Notes: a model not told the origin generated them from the sequence alone. A DNA stretch of 64,000 bases from Akkermansia muciniphila (GCA_943333275.1 CALQSQ010000002.1:49271-113270), one strand, 5' to 3'. Counted from the first letter of the stretch, positions 50,045-59,577 are shown. Program-made: numbers and translations.

Positions 50045-51214
50045 ATGGATCAGTCGAAACGCCCCATTTACCTAGACTACCAGGCAACGACACCCGTCGA
50101 TCCCAGGGTCGTGGAAGCGATGCTCCCTTACTTTACGGAACACTTCGGGAATCCTGCTTCAAACAGCCACATCTATGGGAACGAGGCTTTGGCAGCAGTG
50201 GAGAAGTCCCGGGAGATTCTTGCGAAGTCCATTCAGGCAAAGTCACAAGAGATCACCTTTACGTCAGGAGCCACTGAGGCAATCAATCTTGCCATCAAGG
50301 GTGTAGCGATCGCCAACGAAAAAAAAGGCAGGCATTTCATCACTGCCGCAACCGAGCACAAAGCGGTTCTCGATTGTTTTGCATGGCTTGAAAGAAACGG
50401 CTACGAAACGACCATCCTGCCAGTAGACTCAGGTGGTTTGATTTCGATCGATGATCTGAAGTCCGCAATCCGACCAGACACGGTTATGATTTCAATCATG
50501 GCCGCGAATAACGAAATCGGAGTTCTTCAGCCGATTGAGGAAATCGGAGGCATCTGCCGTGAGGCCGGAGTCTACTTCATGACGGATGCCACCCAGGCTC
50601 TCGGAAAGATCCCAATCAATGTTCAATCGCAGAACATCGACTTGCTGGCTGCTTCGGCTCATAAAATCTATGGACCTAAAGGCATAGGAATGCTTTATGT
50701 GCGACGCAGCAACCCGAAGGTCCAACTGGTAGCTCAAATCGATGGTGGAGGTCATGAGCGGGGCCTGAGGTCGGGAACTCTACCCACTCCTCAAATCGTT
50801 GGATTCGCGAAAGCCGTTGAGTTGGCGAATATGGAATACAAGGAGGAGACGAGACGCCTCATGAATCTTCGTAATAAGCTTGAAGCTCAGATTCAGAACC
50901 TAATCCCCAGCGCAATTTTGAATGGAAATCGCGAAAGACGCCTTCCAAATAATTTGAATTTCTCATTTCCTGGGGTGGAGGCAGAGGCATTAATCGCCTC
51001 GCTCGTTGGTAAACTCGCTATTTCTTCTGGGTCTGCGTGCACGTCCGCAGAAATTAAGCCGTCGCACGTATTGGAAGGAATTGGCTGTAGCGTTTCGAGA
51101 GCAAGATCATCTGTGCGCATAGGGATCGGTCGCTTCACCACTGAGGAAGAAATTGACCAAGCCACAGATGCTTTGAGAAATGAGTTTCAACGCCTTTTAA
51201 CATTCTCAGCTTAG
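50045..51214 (+). CDS. dndA: Cysteine desulfurase, DndA/IscS type
   Basis: YLDYQATTPVDPRVVEAMLPYF, SAHKIYGPKGIGMLY (PLP lysine), SSGSACTSAEIKPSHVL (catalytic Cys). Confidence 0.93.
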   Translation: MDQSKRPIYLDYQATTPVDPRVVEAMLPYFTEHFGNPASNSHIYGNEALAAVEKSREILAKSIQAKSQEITFTSGATEAINLAIKGVAIANEKKGRHFITAATEHKAVLDCFAWLERNGYETTILPVDSGGLISIDDLKSAIRPDTVMISIMAANNEIGVLQPIEEIGGICREAGVYFMTDATQALGKIPINVQSQNIDLLAASAHKIYGPKGIGMLYVRRSNPKVQLVAQIDGGGHERGLRSGTLPTPQIVGFAKAVELANMEYKEETRRLMNLRNKLEAQIQNLIPSAILNGNRERRLPNNLNFSFPGVEAEALIASLVGKLAISSGSACTSAEIKPSHVLEGIGCSVSRARSSVRIGIGRFTTEEEIDQATDALRNEFQRLLTFSA

Positions 51215-51272
51215 GCCAAATTTAGGCGACATTTGATCGCTTACTTGTGCGCCTGGCTCGTCGCTACTTTTC

Positions 51273-52112
51273 CTATTCATCCGCAAAATAGTCACTATCG
51301 ATTCTATACGTTGAGTAGGACTTTAAAGTGGAAACGCCTACACCGTGTGTAATCATTAGATCACACAACCTATCCCCGTTGATTAAAACAATACTCTTTT
51401 GTTGTTTTTCAGCATAATCAATAGCTGTATTCGCAAATGAAGACGTCGTAATAAATACTCCCTTTTGAACATTTTCCATGGCCCCGACAAACTGTTGAAC
51501 ATCTGGGCGCCCAACCTTCTTTTCGGCGTACCTCTTAGCCTGAATATATATTTTACCTAAGCCTAACTCGTCTTCCTTAATTATCCCATCGATCCCGAAA
51601 TCCCCTGAGGATTCAGTCACTCGTCCTGCATCCTTGATGCTGCCACCGTAACCCATGGCAAGTAGTAGATCTACAACCAAGCGCTCAAAAAACGCTGGCG
51701 GAGAAGCGAGTATTTGATCTAGCAACATCGTCTTTACGGAAGATCGATGCTCCAAGTATGAATCAAATAACTTCTCCTCAGGTATCTTATCGTCGCTTGT
51801 CTCCTCTGATTGAACAGTATTTTTTGCTTCTAGAGTTGATTGGTGTGGCTCGAGTATCTTGTATAGCGTTCCATTCTTATTCTTGCTGTGGATGGCAAAA
51901 TGTTTTATCGGGCTGGCTGACGGGAAGTCTAGTCCATAGCAATGCTTCCTGATCTTATTATTTACTAGTCCATCAGGCGTCTTTGCTCCAAAAGTATACA
52001 GGCCACGGGCAATTATTTCGTTGTATATTTTTTTCGAAGTAAGGGGCGTGCCAGCGGTTGCGAGCACCTCTTTTATAGCCCCAACTATTGTCATGGAGTT
52101 TTTTGTATTCAT
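51273..52112 (-). CDS. HARE-HTH + Mrr-type restriction endonuclease
   Basis: N-terminus MTIVGAIKEVLATAGTPLTSKKIYNEIIARGLY (HARE-HTH); C-terminus FFERLVVDLLLAMGYGGS...DFGIDGIIKEDELGLGKIYIQAKRY (Mrr D-QAK core). Confidence 0.88.
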   Translation of the reverse strand: MNTKNSMTIVGAIKEVLATAGTPLTSKKIYNEIIARGLYTFGAKTPDGLVNNKIRKHCYGLDFPSASPIKHFAIHSKNKNGTLYKILEPHQSTLEAKNTVQSEETSDDKIPEEKLFDSYLEHRSSVKTMLLDQILASPPAFFERLVVDLLLAMGYGGSIKDAGRVTESSGDFGIDGIIKEDELGLGKIYIQAKRYAEKKVGRPDVQQFVGAMENVQKGVFITTSSFANTAIDYAEKQQKSIVLINGDRLCDLMITHGVGVSTLKSYSTYRIDSDYFADE

Positions 52113-52607
52113 CTAGAGGTCGGGATATACATCAAAAGCTAAAGATCTGCACTTTTCGATCTGAAAGTCCAGCCATGGCTTAAACCATCGATCTTCATTT
52201 TTCCACGGCAAAATGTGAATGTCATTGGATTTTGCAAGATTGTGAAGCTTGCAAAGAAAGACACGATTGAGTTGCAAAGTGGGCCCCCCCATAGAATATG
52301 GAAATAGATGGTCTTGTTGAATTTCTTCATCAAGATGACATTTATAACCCCACAATTCCTCACACTCGCAGTATGTTTGCAATCCGGATGAGGACGAAAA
52401 TGCGCGAGGGCCTTGAATTGCCTCTTGCAACTTGTTTCGTGATATTCCGATCGGCAATGCGAGTTCTTCGAGGTGTTCAGGGTGTAAAAGAGCGAGACGC
52501 TTATAAAGATCGTTGCCAACACCGGAATAGCTTTTACGCCAGCCGTGTCTCAAAGAGGCATGCAAGGCCTGTAGAAAGCGCGAACCATCCAGAAATTGGT
52601 GCATCAC
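52113..52607 (-). CDS. HNH endonuclease
   Basis: GTG start; QQDHLFPYSMGGPTLQLNRVFLCKLHNLAKSNDI (DH...N...HNxxK). Confidence 0.78.
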   Translation of the reverse strand: MMHQFLDGSRFLQALHASLRHGWRKSYSGVGNDLYKRLALLHPEHLEELALPIGISRNKLQEAIQGPRAFSSSSGLQTYCECEELWGYKCHLDEEIQQDHLFPYSMGGPTLQLNRVFLCKLHNLAKSNDIHILPWKNEDRWFKPWLDFQIEKCRSLAFDVYPDL

Positions 52608-54217
52608 TTCCAGTTGCTTAGTGAAACAGTGATACTCTCCTCATTGCCGCCGTAGACAATTATCTTCAGAGTAAGAATGAGCGGGTCTTGACTGGCCTTG
52701 TTGGGGTACACTTTTGGGGGAAGAAGATACTCCCCACTGGACTTGAATCGAATCGGATCGGCTGCACTGCTCTTTGCATCAAAGATCTCTAGATGTCTTG
52801 CGTTAGTCGATCTGCTTTTGACGCGGAAATATTTTCTTCCTGCCATCGGTATCGTTTTCTTTGTTCCCCTCATCAGGGTCTCATCGTGAATTCCCTTTTT
52901 AATCGCTTTCTTATTCCCATTCAAATGCTTGAATTCCATAACAACTTCGAGCTGATCTCCCGAAAGGTAATCCCAGATATTTGATACACCTGCTGGCAGT
53001 GCCTGATTCTGGAAGGAATATTCAAAGACATCTTTCGCTAATGTCTTTGATTTCTCGACCCATCGAGTCGAAGAAATGACGTGCTGTTGGAAATTCCAGT
53101 CGGTTTGACCAAAGTTAAGTTTATTGAATAGACTTTTCCAATCAGCTGAGGTTGGATTAGCATTACACTCTCTAAGGAATGTCAAAGCGCCACAGACGTA
53201 AGCATCGATCATTATTTTGTGGCAGAATTCTCTTTTGCCAAAGAATACCGACTTATCAGGTGCGCTCTGGACAGTTTGCTTCAAAATTTCGAATGAGTCG
53301 GAAAGTTGAGATGCGAGTTCTCTAGGTTCTATGTGTCCTTGTGATGCATTTAAACCATAATATGATTCATTTATAATGCTTTCGAGATCTGCGCAGTCAT
53401 ATTGGTGGCCTAAAAATTTAGGTTTTGAATCAAGCTTGTCGTTAAACTTTATGTCGTCGTGAAAGCCATTTTGGTTTCCCGTGAGGTGATTAGTTGGGGA
53501 TTTGCATAGATATGCAACGGCTTCCATAGAGCGATGATGCCCTCCATTTTTTTTGTATTTATCCAGTTCAAAGGCGAAAGTCAGCCACTCCTTATGCAGT
53601 GGGTCTAGCGGGGTGGCTTCCGTGGTGACTTGAGCAAATATTTTTGCTAGATTTCTGCCTGTATAAAATGTTCCAGAATTGTTGAGCAATAGAACGACCG
53701 GGATCAGATTGTCGCGTTGTTTGCAGAGAGAATCACCCAGGCCAGTGATGCGGTGCTGCCCATCGATAATCCACAGCGGTGGGGATTGACCACTTTGTGG
53801 GACTGGGAGATCGATAACTTTCATGGGGGTCGTGTATCCTCCTGGGGCCTGATAGGGTGATATTGTAATGCCAGTTGGTCCTCCTATGCATCGCTCAGCA
53901 ACTAGGACGGGATTAGGCATGAATTCCCCTGTATCATTGAACGTGTCGGTAATACGTTTGCTATTTTGGGGAATTAGTGGTCTTTGCCACTGCTTTACTG
54001 GCGGCGTCAAAACGTTAGTTGCAATGTCGTAGTTTGCCGTTTTTGTAGAAAAGTTTGGCACTTCGGCGATACTAAGAAGGTCTCCTGCCTTCAGAAATCC
54101 AACATATAGTGGGTATGTTGATGTGCCTGATTTGATGTAGTTTTCGAGAGCGTAGAGTTGCATCGGATTTATCTTATTGAGTATATCGTTATTAGAAGAA
54201 CTGAGGATGAGTGACAC
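52604..54217 (-). CDS. DGQHR-domain protein (DndB-like)
   Basis: PLWIIDGQHRITGLGDSL; 537 aa; overlaps HNH start and RSH stop. Confidence 0.85.
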   Translation of the reverse strand: MSLILSSSNNDILNKINPMQLYALENYIKSGTSTYPLYVGFLKAGDLLSIAEVPNFSTKTANYDIATNVLTPPVKQWQRPLIPQNSKRITDTFNDTGEFMPNPVLVAERCIGGPTGITISPYQAPGGYTTPMKVIDLPVPQSGQSPPLWIIDGQHRITGLGDSLCKQRDNLIPVVLLLNNSGTFYTGRNLAKIFAQVTTEATPLDPLHKEWLTFAFELDKYKKNGGHHRSMEAVAYLCKSPTNHLTGNQNGFHDDIKFNDKLDSKPKFLGHQYDCADLESIINESYYGLNASQGHIEPRELASQLSDSFEILKQTVQSAPDKSVFFGKREFCHKIMIDAYVCGALTFLRECNANPTSADWKSLFNKLNFGQTDWNFQQHVISSTRWVEKSKTLAKDVFEYSFQNQALPAGVSNIWDYLSGDQLEVVMEFKHLNGNKKAIKKGIHDETLMRGTKKTIPMAGRKYFRVKSRSTNARHLEIFDAKSSAADPIRFKSSGEYLLPPKVYPNKASQDPLILTLKIIVYGGNEESITVSLSNWK

Positions 54218-55118
54218 GAAGGCCTGCGGGTGTAGCGGCGTTCAGGACGAGAACGTCAAACCGAGTCTCGTCGACCATGCGAGAGAATGTGGAGTATTCC
54301 CTGAGTGCTTGTTCCCGCTCGGATTCTTTGAATTTGAATTCATGGAGAAGCTGTGCTCGCGTTCGGTCGTAAACGAGAAGGAATGATCCGGGAAGATTTT
54401 CCTCGGATTCCCACTTCGTGGCCTGCATGAACCGCTCAGTAAGAGTCGGTAGAATCGAGGTGAATGGGGAACGCTTCGAAACCAGAATTTGTGGCATCGC
54501 TTGCGAATCTGGCAAAGGCTCCCCGATCTCGATAGCTTCCACTCCATCGCGAATGTAGCCTAGGTAGCTAGAGACGTCCTCTGACGGTTTCCCTTCCTTG
54601 GTTTGTTCGCCGAAAGACTCCGATTCAATCGCCCAAAGATGCTGGGCCAGCGTGCGGAGTTGAATTTCCAAAAGCTGGCTTCCGTGACGAATGTTCAGGT
54701 GGACACATCGGTATCCGGAAGGTGGCGGATTTTTCCGGTAGTCATGAATATCCCGAAGATCCAGTTCTTTGATCAGGAGCTCCAACATTCGTTCCTGGGC
54801 AGCTACATTCTCGACCAAGAGGCGCAGGCCCACGATGTCCGCCACGCGGGACAGATCCATTCCGCGGTTCTGAACCCGCTTGAGTTTCCGGATGATCGAT
54901 TTAGTCCGCTTCGATCGGCCCGTGAGCAGGGACGGAATCTTTGTCGCCGCCAGTATCGCTTCCAGCTTCAGGGACATGTCGATCAGCAAGGGATCGAATG
55001 CGGCTCTATAGTCCTCCAGCTGGCGAATCAAGTCGTCGGAAATAGGCCCATCGCGGAGGGCCTTACCGAGTCGCTTGATCTGATTTCCTGAAAATTCCAT
55101 TTCTGAAGAAAATTTCAT
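54192..55118 (-). CDS. RelA/SpoT-type nucleotidyltransferase domain protein
   Basis: GRSKRTKSIIRKLKRVQ, RVADIVGLRLLVEN, HDYRKNPPPSGYRCVHLNI, LLEIQLRTLAQHLWAIESES: synthetase motif order; no HD hydrolase domain. Confidence 0.87.
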   Translation of the reverse strand: MKFSSEMEFSGNQIKRLGKALRDGPISDDLIRQLEDYRAAFDPLLIDMSLKLEAILAATKIPSLLTGRSKRTKSIIRKLKRVQNRGMDLSRVADIVGLRLLVENVAAQERMLELLIKELDLRDIHDYRKNPPPSGYRCVHLNIRHGSQLLEIQLRTLAQHLWAIESESFGEQTKEGKPSEDVSSYLGYIRDGVEAIEIGEPLPDSQAMPQILVSKRSPFTSILPTLTERFMQATKWESEENLPGSFLLVYDRTRAQLLHEFKFKESEREQALREYSTFSRMVDETRFDVLVLNAATPAGLRVTHPQFF

Positions 55119-55139
55119 TTCTGAAGGAAATTCCTTCTG
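55091..55139. promoter_or_regulatory. Palindrome plus 18-bp tandem duplication spanning the RSH start codon
   Basis: ctgaaggaaattccttctg (55121-55139) and aaaattccatttctgaag / aaaatttcatttctgaag (55091-55108 / 55109-55126). Confidence 0.45.
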
Positions 55140-55407
55140 AAAAGTTAATTACCTCAGGGAATCGGGCAGCGCCAGCGAATTCGACAGCCTTGAAAGGAAT
55201 CAGCAGGGCTTTACGCACCAAAATTCCAAAGAATGTCTAAGGGGCGATTCGAGCGGGATCGGGGCGTTTCTCACTCGGAGAAACAAATGCGTGACAGCAA
55301 GGCGCCTAAAAAGCGGATTAACCCATGATTTCCATGTTTACTTTAGATTAGAATAAGTAGAATTTGGTGAAATTTTGGTGCTTCGAATCTCTTGAAGGGG
55401 ATCTGAT

Positions 55408-57112
55408 TTATGGGAGAATTCCAACGACCGTCGGCTGGGAAGAAATTCGCCCAGAGGCAGTCATCCATTCACCTGTGTCCCGGTTGATCATTCGGGTATT
55501 CTTCCACCGCCGAGCAAGCTCCTCCTCCTGGTCTTCCGGAGTTCCCGCAATCAGATGATTCATGAGACGGTGTGCCCAAGATGCGTTACGTGTGAGAATC
55601 CTTCCACCGTCGACTGAGTAGGTTACGCCATACCAGGGGGAGCTTGGACGGTGGGCTTCGAACTTTCGGGCTTCGTCGAGCTCCTTTAATTTGCGAAAAA
55701 CTCCTTGCATGGAGCGGCCCCTTCCCCCGTCTTCTGGTAAGGTGATCATTGATGCCACGGAGTTCGCCAGAATTTCCTGTCCAAGTGGTCTCAGAAGGAG
55801 ATGGCCCCGGTTTTGCAGGGAATTGTCGAGCAGTTCACCCCGTTGGTTGACTTTGAAAAAATCCCGCCACTGGCTCAGTTCCCGACGAAAGTCATAGGCC
55901 GTATACTGCCGAAGTTCCCGAAAAATTGGCAGTCCGCTCACGGAGTTGAAGTATTCTACGGCCAAGGCTTCGGCTTCTTCGATTGCGGATTCCGACGGAC
56001 GGACCGCCACAGCACCGCGAATCTGGGGTTCCCAATGCCTGACCAGATGCTTGGCCGCGGCATGGAGGTAGGTGCGGACCACCGCCCTGATGGACTGAAG
56101 TGTGGTGAGATAGTGGTTCCCAACGGCAGGAATGCTCGTCCGTTTGAAGTCCACCAGAGAGGTGCCGTCGCGGAGTTTAAAAAGCCGGTGGGAGACGGCG
56201 ATTCGGCGTGCGACAATCGAAAACCCATCGTTTTCGTCGAGCAGGATGTTCTCACCCTTATCGGTTCGCTTGGCGTAGGAATTGATGGCGATAAAGACCG
56301 CACGCACCCGCCGATTCGCCTCGGCCCTGGTCTCACCCCGAACGACGGCGGGGATGTATTCAACCACGAGGGAATCATTCAGGACCGCTTGGAGACGCGG
56401 AATGTCCGTGTCGAATTCCTCCTGAAACTGCTCTTTGGTGATGGTGGTTCCCTTGGCCTGGCCATCTCTATTACGCATCTGCAGGAATCCCATGTCCCGA
56501 ACCTCCCGGATGCCACGGATTCCCAAGACACGGTGTTGGCCATCCAGCGCGAAAACCCTGGTGTCATCGAGATGGAGTCGCCCGACTCGGCCCTGCGGCT
56601 CGAGGGGAGCAAACTCAGTAGCGTTGACTTTCGCCCGTCCTTCGGCATCCCAGTTTTCGTGGTTGGGCTCGTCGATCCAAGCAGGGCTGACCACTGCAAT
56701 GATCGGACCGAATTTGCGCTCTGGGCGGGCCAAATAGGCTGCCAGGGCGGGCTGCCTTGTCCAATCCGGAGCCCGTTGCTTCACTTCGTCGGCGATGTTT
56801 TCATCGACTTTCAGGCGGCCGGTTTCCGGGTCGATATGCCCCTGCATGAACGGCATTTCAGACCCGAGCTTCACGTGCTGCCCGATCCATTCCAAGGAAT
56901 GTGTTACCACATACGAAGGAACCGCAACGGAACCATCCGACTGACTCGTACTTCCCATCTGACTCGAGAGAGCAACGAAGCTGCCAAGCTCTTCAACAAC
57001 ATTACTGAGCAGGCTCTCCAGAGCGTTACCCTCTCGTTGGCCCTGCATCCGCAAGATGCTTTCGATTTCGTCAAGATCCTTAATGGTGACTTTCTGTTGG
57101 TTCATAGCCATA
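55408..57112 (-). CDS. DGQHR-domain protein (DndB-like), paralog A
   Basis: RVFALDGQHRVLGIRGIREVR; start taken as MAMNQQKVTIKDLDEIES. Confidence 0.85.
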
Positions 57113-57184
57113 CAATCGGTGCAAGCAACCAAAAATCGCCCGCTTCCTCCAAAGTTGGAGAAAGCGGACGGCGAGGTTTTAAAG

Positions 57185-58870
57185 TTAAACGGGGTTGGGA
57201 AGCTCGATCTTTCCTTCATCGAACGGCCTCGCATCGCCGCCGTCGATCGGACGCCATGTTTTTCGGTTTCGATCTACCATGCGGGCCGTTGCGAAGTCTA
57301 CCCAGAGTTGGGAGAGGGCAGGTTCTTCCATCCCAGCGACGAGATAGACCAGTAAGTCATGCGCGAGCCCGCGCGATGAGGTGCTTGTGATCATTTTCTG
57401 ATCCATCGGATCGTAGGTTACCCCGAACCAAGCGTTCTCAGGCTGGTGTGCTTCGAACTTACCCTCTGAATCCAGCTTCGAGATTTTAACAAAAACCGCT
57501 TCAAGAGTCATTCCACGCCCCCCAAGGTTTCGTGGTTTGATGAGAGTCCCTACAGCTTCAGCAAGAATAAGCTGGCCAACCGGGCGGAGCAGCAAGTGCC
57601 CACGGTTATCAGGTTCATTTTCGCTTGGAAATTCCCTCCAGCGAGTAACAGCCTCCGCCCTGCGGTTCAAATCTCCTTTTTCCAGAACTTGAAACAGGGG
57701 GAGCATGTGCAGGTGAGACAGAAAATCGAAAAATTCGTCCTTCGCGACAGCTAGATCATCCTCACTTGGACGAATCGGCATCTGGCCGCTGAATTCGGTG
57801 TCCCAGTCCTTCGCTCTAACGGGATTGACCGCCGACAGATAGCCTTTTGCCATGTCCTTGATCGTCTGAAGTGTGGTATACCATTCGGTTCGTTGCTTCG
57901 GAATGGACGTAGTCTTCCAATTCACGCGATTATTTTTGTCGCTCGCGTTGAAAAGCTCATGGAAGATGCCGGCTTTCCTCGCGACGATTGCGTAGCCATC
58001 GGTCTCATCGAGAAGAATATTTTCACCCTTGTCTGTCTTCTTCGCGTATGAATTGATCGAGATGAAGGTGTTGCGGATTCGTCGTGAAGCTTCGGATCTG
58101 GATTCACCGGCAATCACCGCCGGAAGATACTCAACAATCATCGTCTCGTTGAGAAGTGACTGTAGCTCCTCCAAACTGAGATGGAAGCGATCCAGGAATT
58201 CCTCACGTGAGTAGGCTCGGTTTTTCTCCTTGCCGCTTTTATCCTTCATGACCAACCCGCGCGGCCCGTTTCTAACATCCCTAATACCCTGAATGCCAAT
58301 GACTCGATGCTGTCCGTCCAGTGCATAAACCTTGATTCCGTCAAGCTTGAGGAGTCCGATACGTCCTTCGAGATCGAGGGCAGAATATTCGGTCGCGCTT
58401 TTCAACGCACGGCCGTCCCTACTCCAATTTTCGTGCCTTGGATCATCCACCCAGTCCGGACTGACGACGGCAATGATGGGGCCGAATTTCCGCTGGGATT
58501 GCGCCAGATAAGCTGCCAAGGCAGGTTGACGACTCCAGTCCGGGGCGCGCTGCTTTACTTCCTCGGCATTTTCCTGGTCGATGATCAGTTTTCCGGCGGC
58601 ATCAATCTTGGTTTCCATGAAGGGCATCTGGGAGCCTAGTTTGATATTGTCTGCGATCCATTCGAGGGAGTGTGTTGCCGCAAAGGAAGGGACCAGTTTA
58701 GGGCTTCCGGATTCCGTCAACACTTTTCCCATCGCGCTAGCATGGACGAGGACGTAGCCTTTCTTATCGGTAGCCTCTTGTAAAAGCTGCGCCAGAATGA
58801 CTTTCTTGCGTTGATCTGCTTCCTGTTGCTCCCGCACAAGGCGGTCGAGTTCTGAATCGTTGGTGCTCAT
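57185..58870 (-). CDS. DGQHR-domain protein (DndB-like), paralog B
   Basis: KVYALDGQHRVIGIQGIRDVR; colinear similarity to paralog A (THSLEWI...KLGSxMPFM...VKQRAPDWxRQPALAAYLA...FGPIIAVVSP). Confidence 0.87.
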   Translation of the reverse strand: MSTNDSELDRLVREQQEADQRKKVILAQLLQEATDKKGYVLVHASAMGKVLTESGSPKLVPSFAATHSLEWIADNIKLGSQMPFMETKIDAAGKLIIDQENAEEVKQRAPDWSRQPALAAYLAQSQRKFGPIIAVVSPDWVDDPRHENWSRDGRALKSATEYSALDLEGRIGLLKLDGIKVYALDGQHRVIGIQGIRDVRNGPRGLVMKDKSGKEKNRAYSREEFLDRFHLSLEELQSLLNETMIVEYLPAVIAGESRSEASRRIRNTFISINSYAKKTDKGENILLDETDGYAIVARKAGIFHELFNASDKNNRVNWKTTSIPKQRTEWYTTLQTIKDMAKGYLSAVNPVRAKDWDTEFSGQMPIRPSEDDLAVAKDEFFDFLSHLHMLPLFQVLEKGDLNRRAEAVTRWREFPSENEPDNRGHLLLRPVGQLILAEAVGTLIKPRNLGGRGMTLEAVFVKISKLDSEGKFEAHQPENAWFGVTYDPMDQKMITSTSSRGLAHDLLVYLVAGMEEPALSQLWVDFATARMVDRNRKTWRPIDGGDARPFDEGKIELPNPV

Positions 58871-58875
58871 TATGG

Positions 58876-59236
58876 TTATTTGGTGTATCGAATTTTGTTG
58901 GTGAGTGGGGAAGTGAGGCGGATCAGCGTTTTTTCGGCTTCGCTGATCGCCGAGAGAGGAACTTCGTGGTGCCAGAACTCGTAGTTGCCGTGGGCGTCAC
59001 TAATCCGAGCTTGGGCCAAGTCGTCGTTATGCGAACGCGCGGGGCTCAAGTGCTGGGCAAAGACGTCTGCGAAGGTTGAAGGCTTTTCCGACATAGAGGA
59101 TTTCGATCGATGCCGGCAGCCCGAGGAAGCGGTTGATCCTCAGAATCCCGTAAATCCCCGATCGTGCGGGCACGGCTTTAGACGCGGCTGTGGAGAATTG
59201 GACTGAGTGCCAATTTTGTAGGTGTTGCTCATTCAT
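58876..59236 (-). pseudogene. GIY-YIG nuclease-like gene with a single-base frameshift
   Basis: Frame 1 MNEQHLQNWHSVQFSTAASKAVPARSGIYGILRINRFLGLPASIEILYVGKAFNLRRRL; frame 2 resumes AQHLSPARSHNDDLAQARISDAHGNYEFWHHEVPLSAISEAEKTLIRLTSPLTNKIRYTK. Shift maps to the T3 run at 59059-59061 (complement). Confidence 0.7.
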
Positions 59237-59343
59237 GAGCGGAGAATACACGATAAATCCATACGATGTCAACAACTTTTTTCTAGTTGGAGCAACAAAT
59301 TTGTAAAATCAGGATTTAGAGCCGTTGTTTTCCGTTTTATCTT

Positions 59344-59577
59344 TCAAATGAGCGAATATCGCCGTCCGTGCAATGCTCGGAAGACTTTGTCTGGGCGACT
59401 TCCGTCGGTCTCCACTCCAAGACAATGGCGGCGAATTGCCTTATTGACGACGCTTCCCGGGTATTTTGTTGGCAGGGGATGAAGTCCTCTCGCCCTAATT
59501 ATCGTCGCAATTTCATTTGATTGCATGGGGCGCCCCTCCGATTTGAGCACCTCGATCACGGCTTCACGAATTGTCAT
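59344..59577 (-). CDS. Stand-alone HARE-HTH domain protein
   Basis: MTIREAVIEVLKSEGRPMQSNEIATIIRARGLHPLPTKYPGSVVNKAIRRHCLG aligns with the N-terminus of the Mrr-type protein at 52112. Confidence 0.72.
   Translation of the reverse strand: MTIREAVIEVLKSEGRPMQSNEIATIIRARGLHPLPTKYPGSVVNKAIRRHCLGVETDGSRPDKVFRALHGRRYSLI

Noticed and set aside
45108-51214. BREX, DISARM or Ssp system
   Set aside because: Gene content matches Dnd (DndB/C/D/E/A); no PglX/PglZ/BrxC or DrmA/B motifs, and the DndD/DndE pair distinguishes it from Ssp.
55801-57390. 529-aa plus-strand ORF
   Set aside because: Entirely antisense to the DGQHR paralogs, with low-complexity composition and no recognisable domain; the minus-strand frames have clear motifs.
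52604-58870. 7-deazaguanine (Dpd) modification genes
   Set aside because: DGQHR proteins could suggest DpdB-like roles, but no TGT-like transglycosylase (DpdA) or preQ0 synthesis genes are visible in the window.
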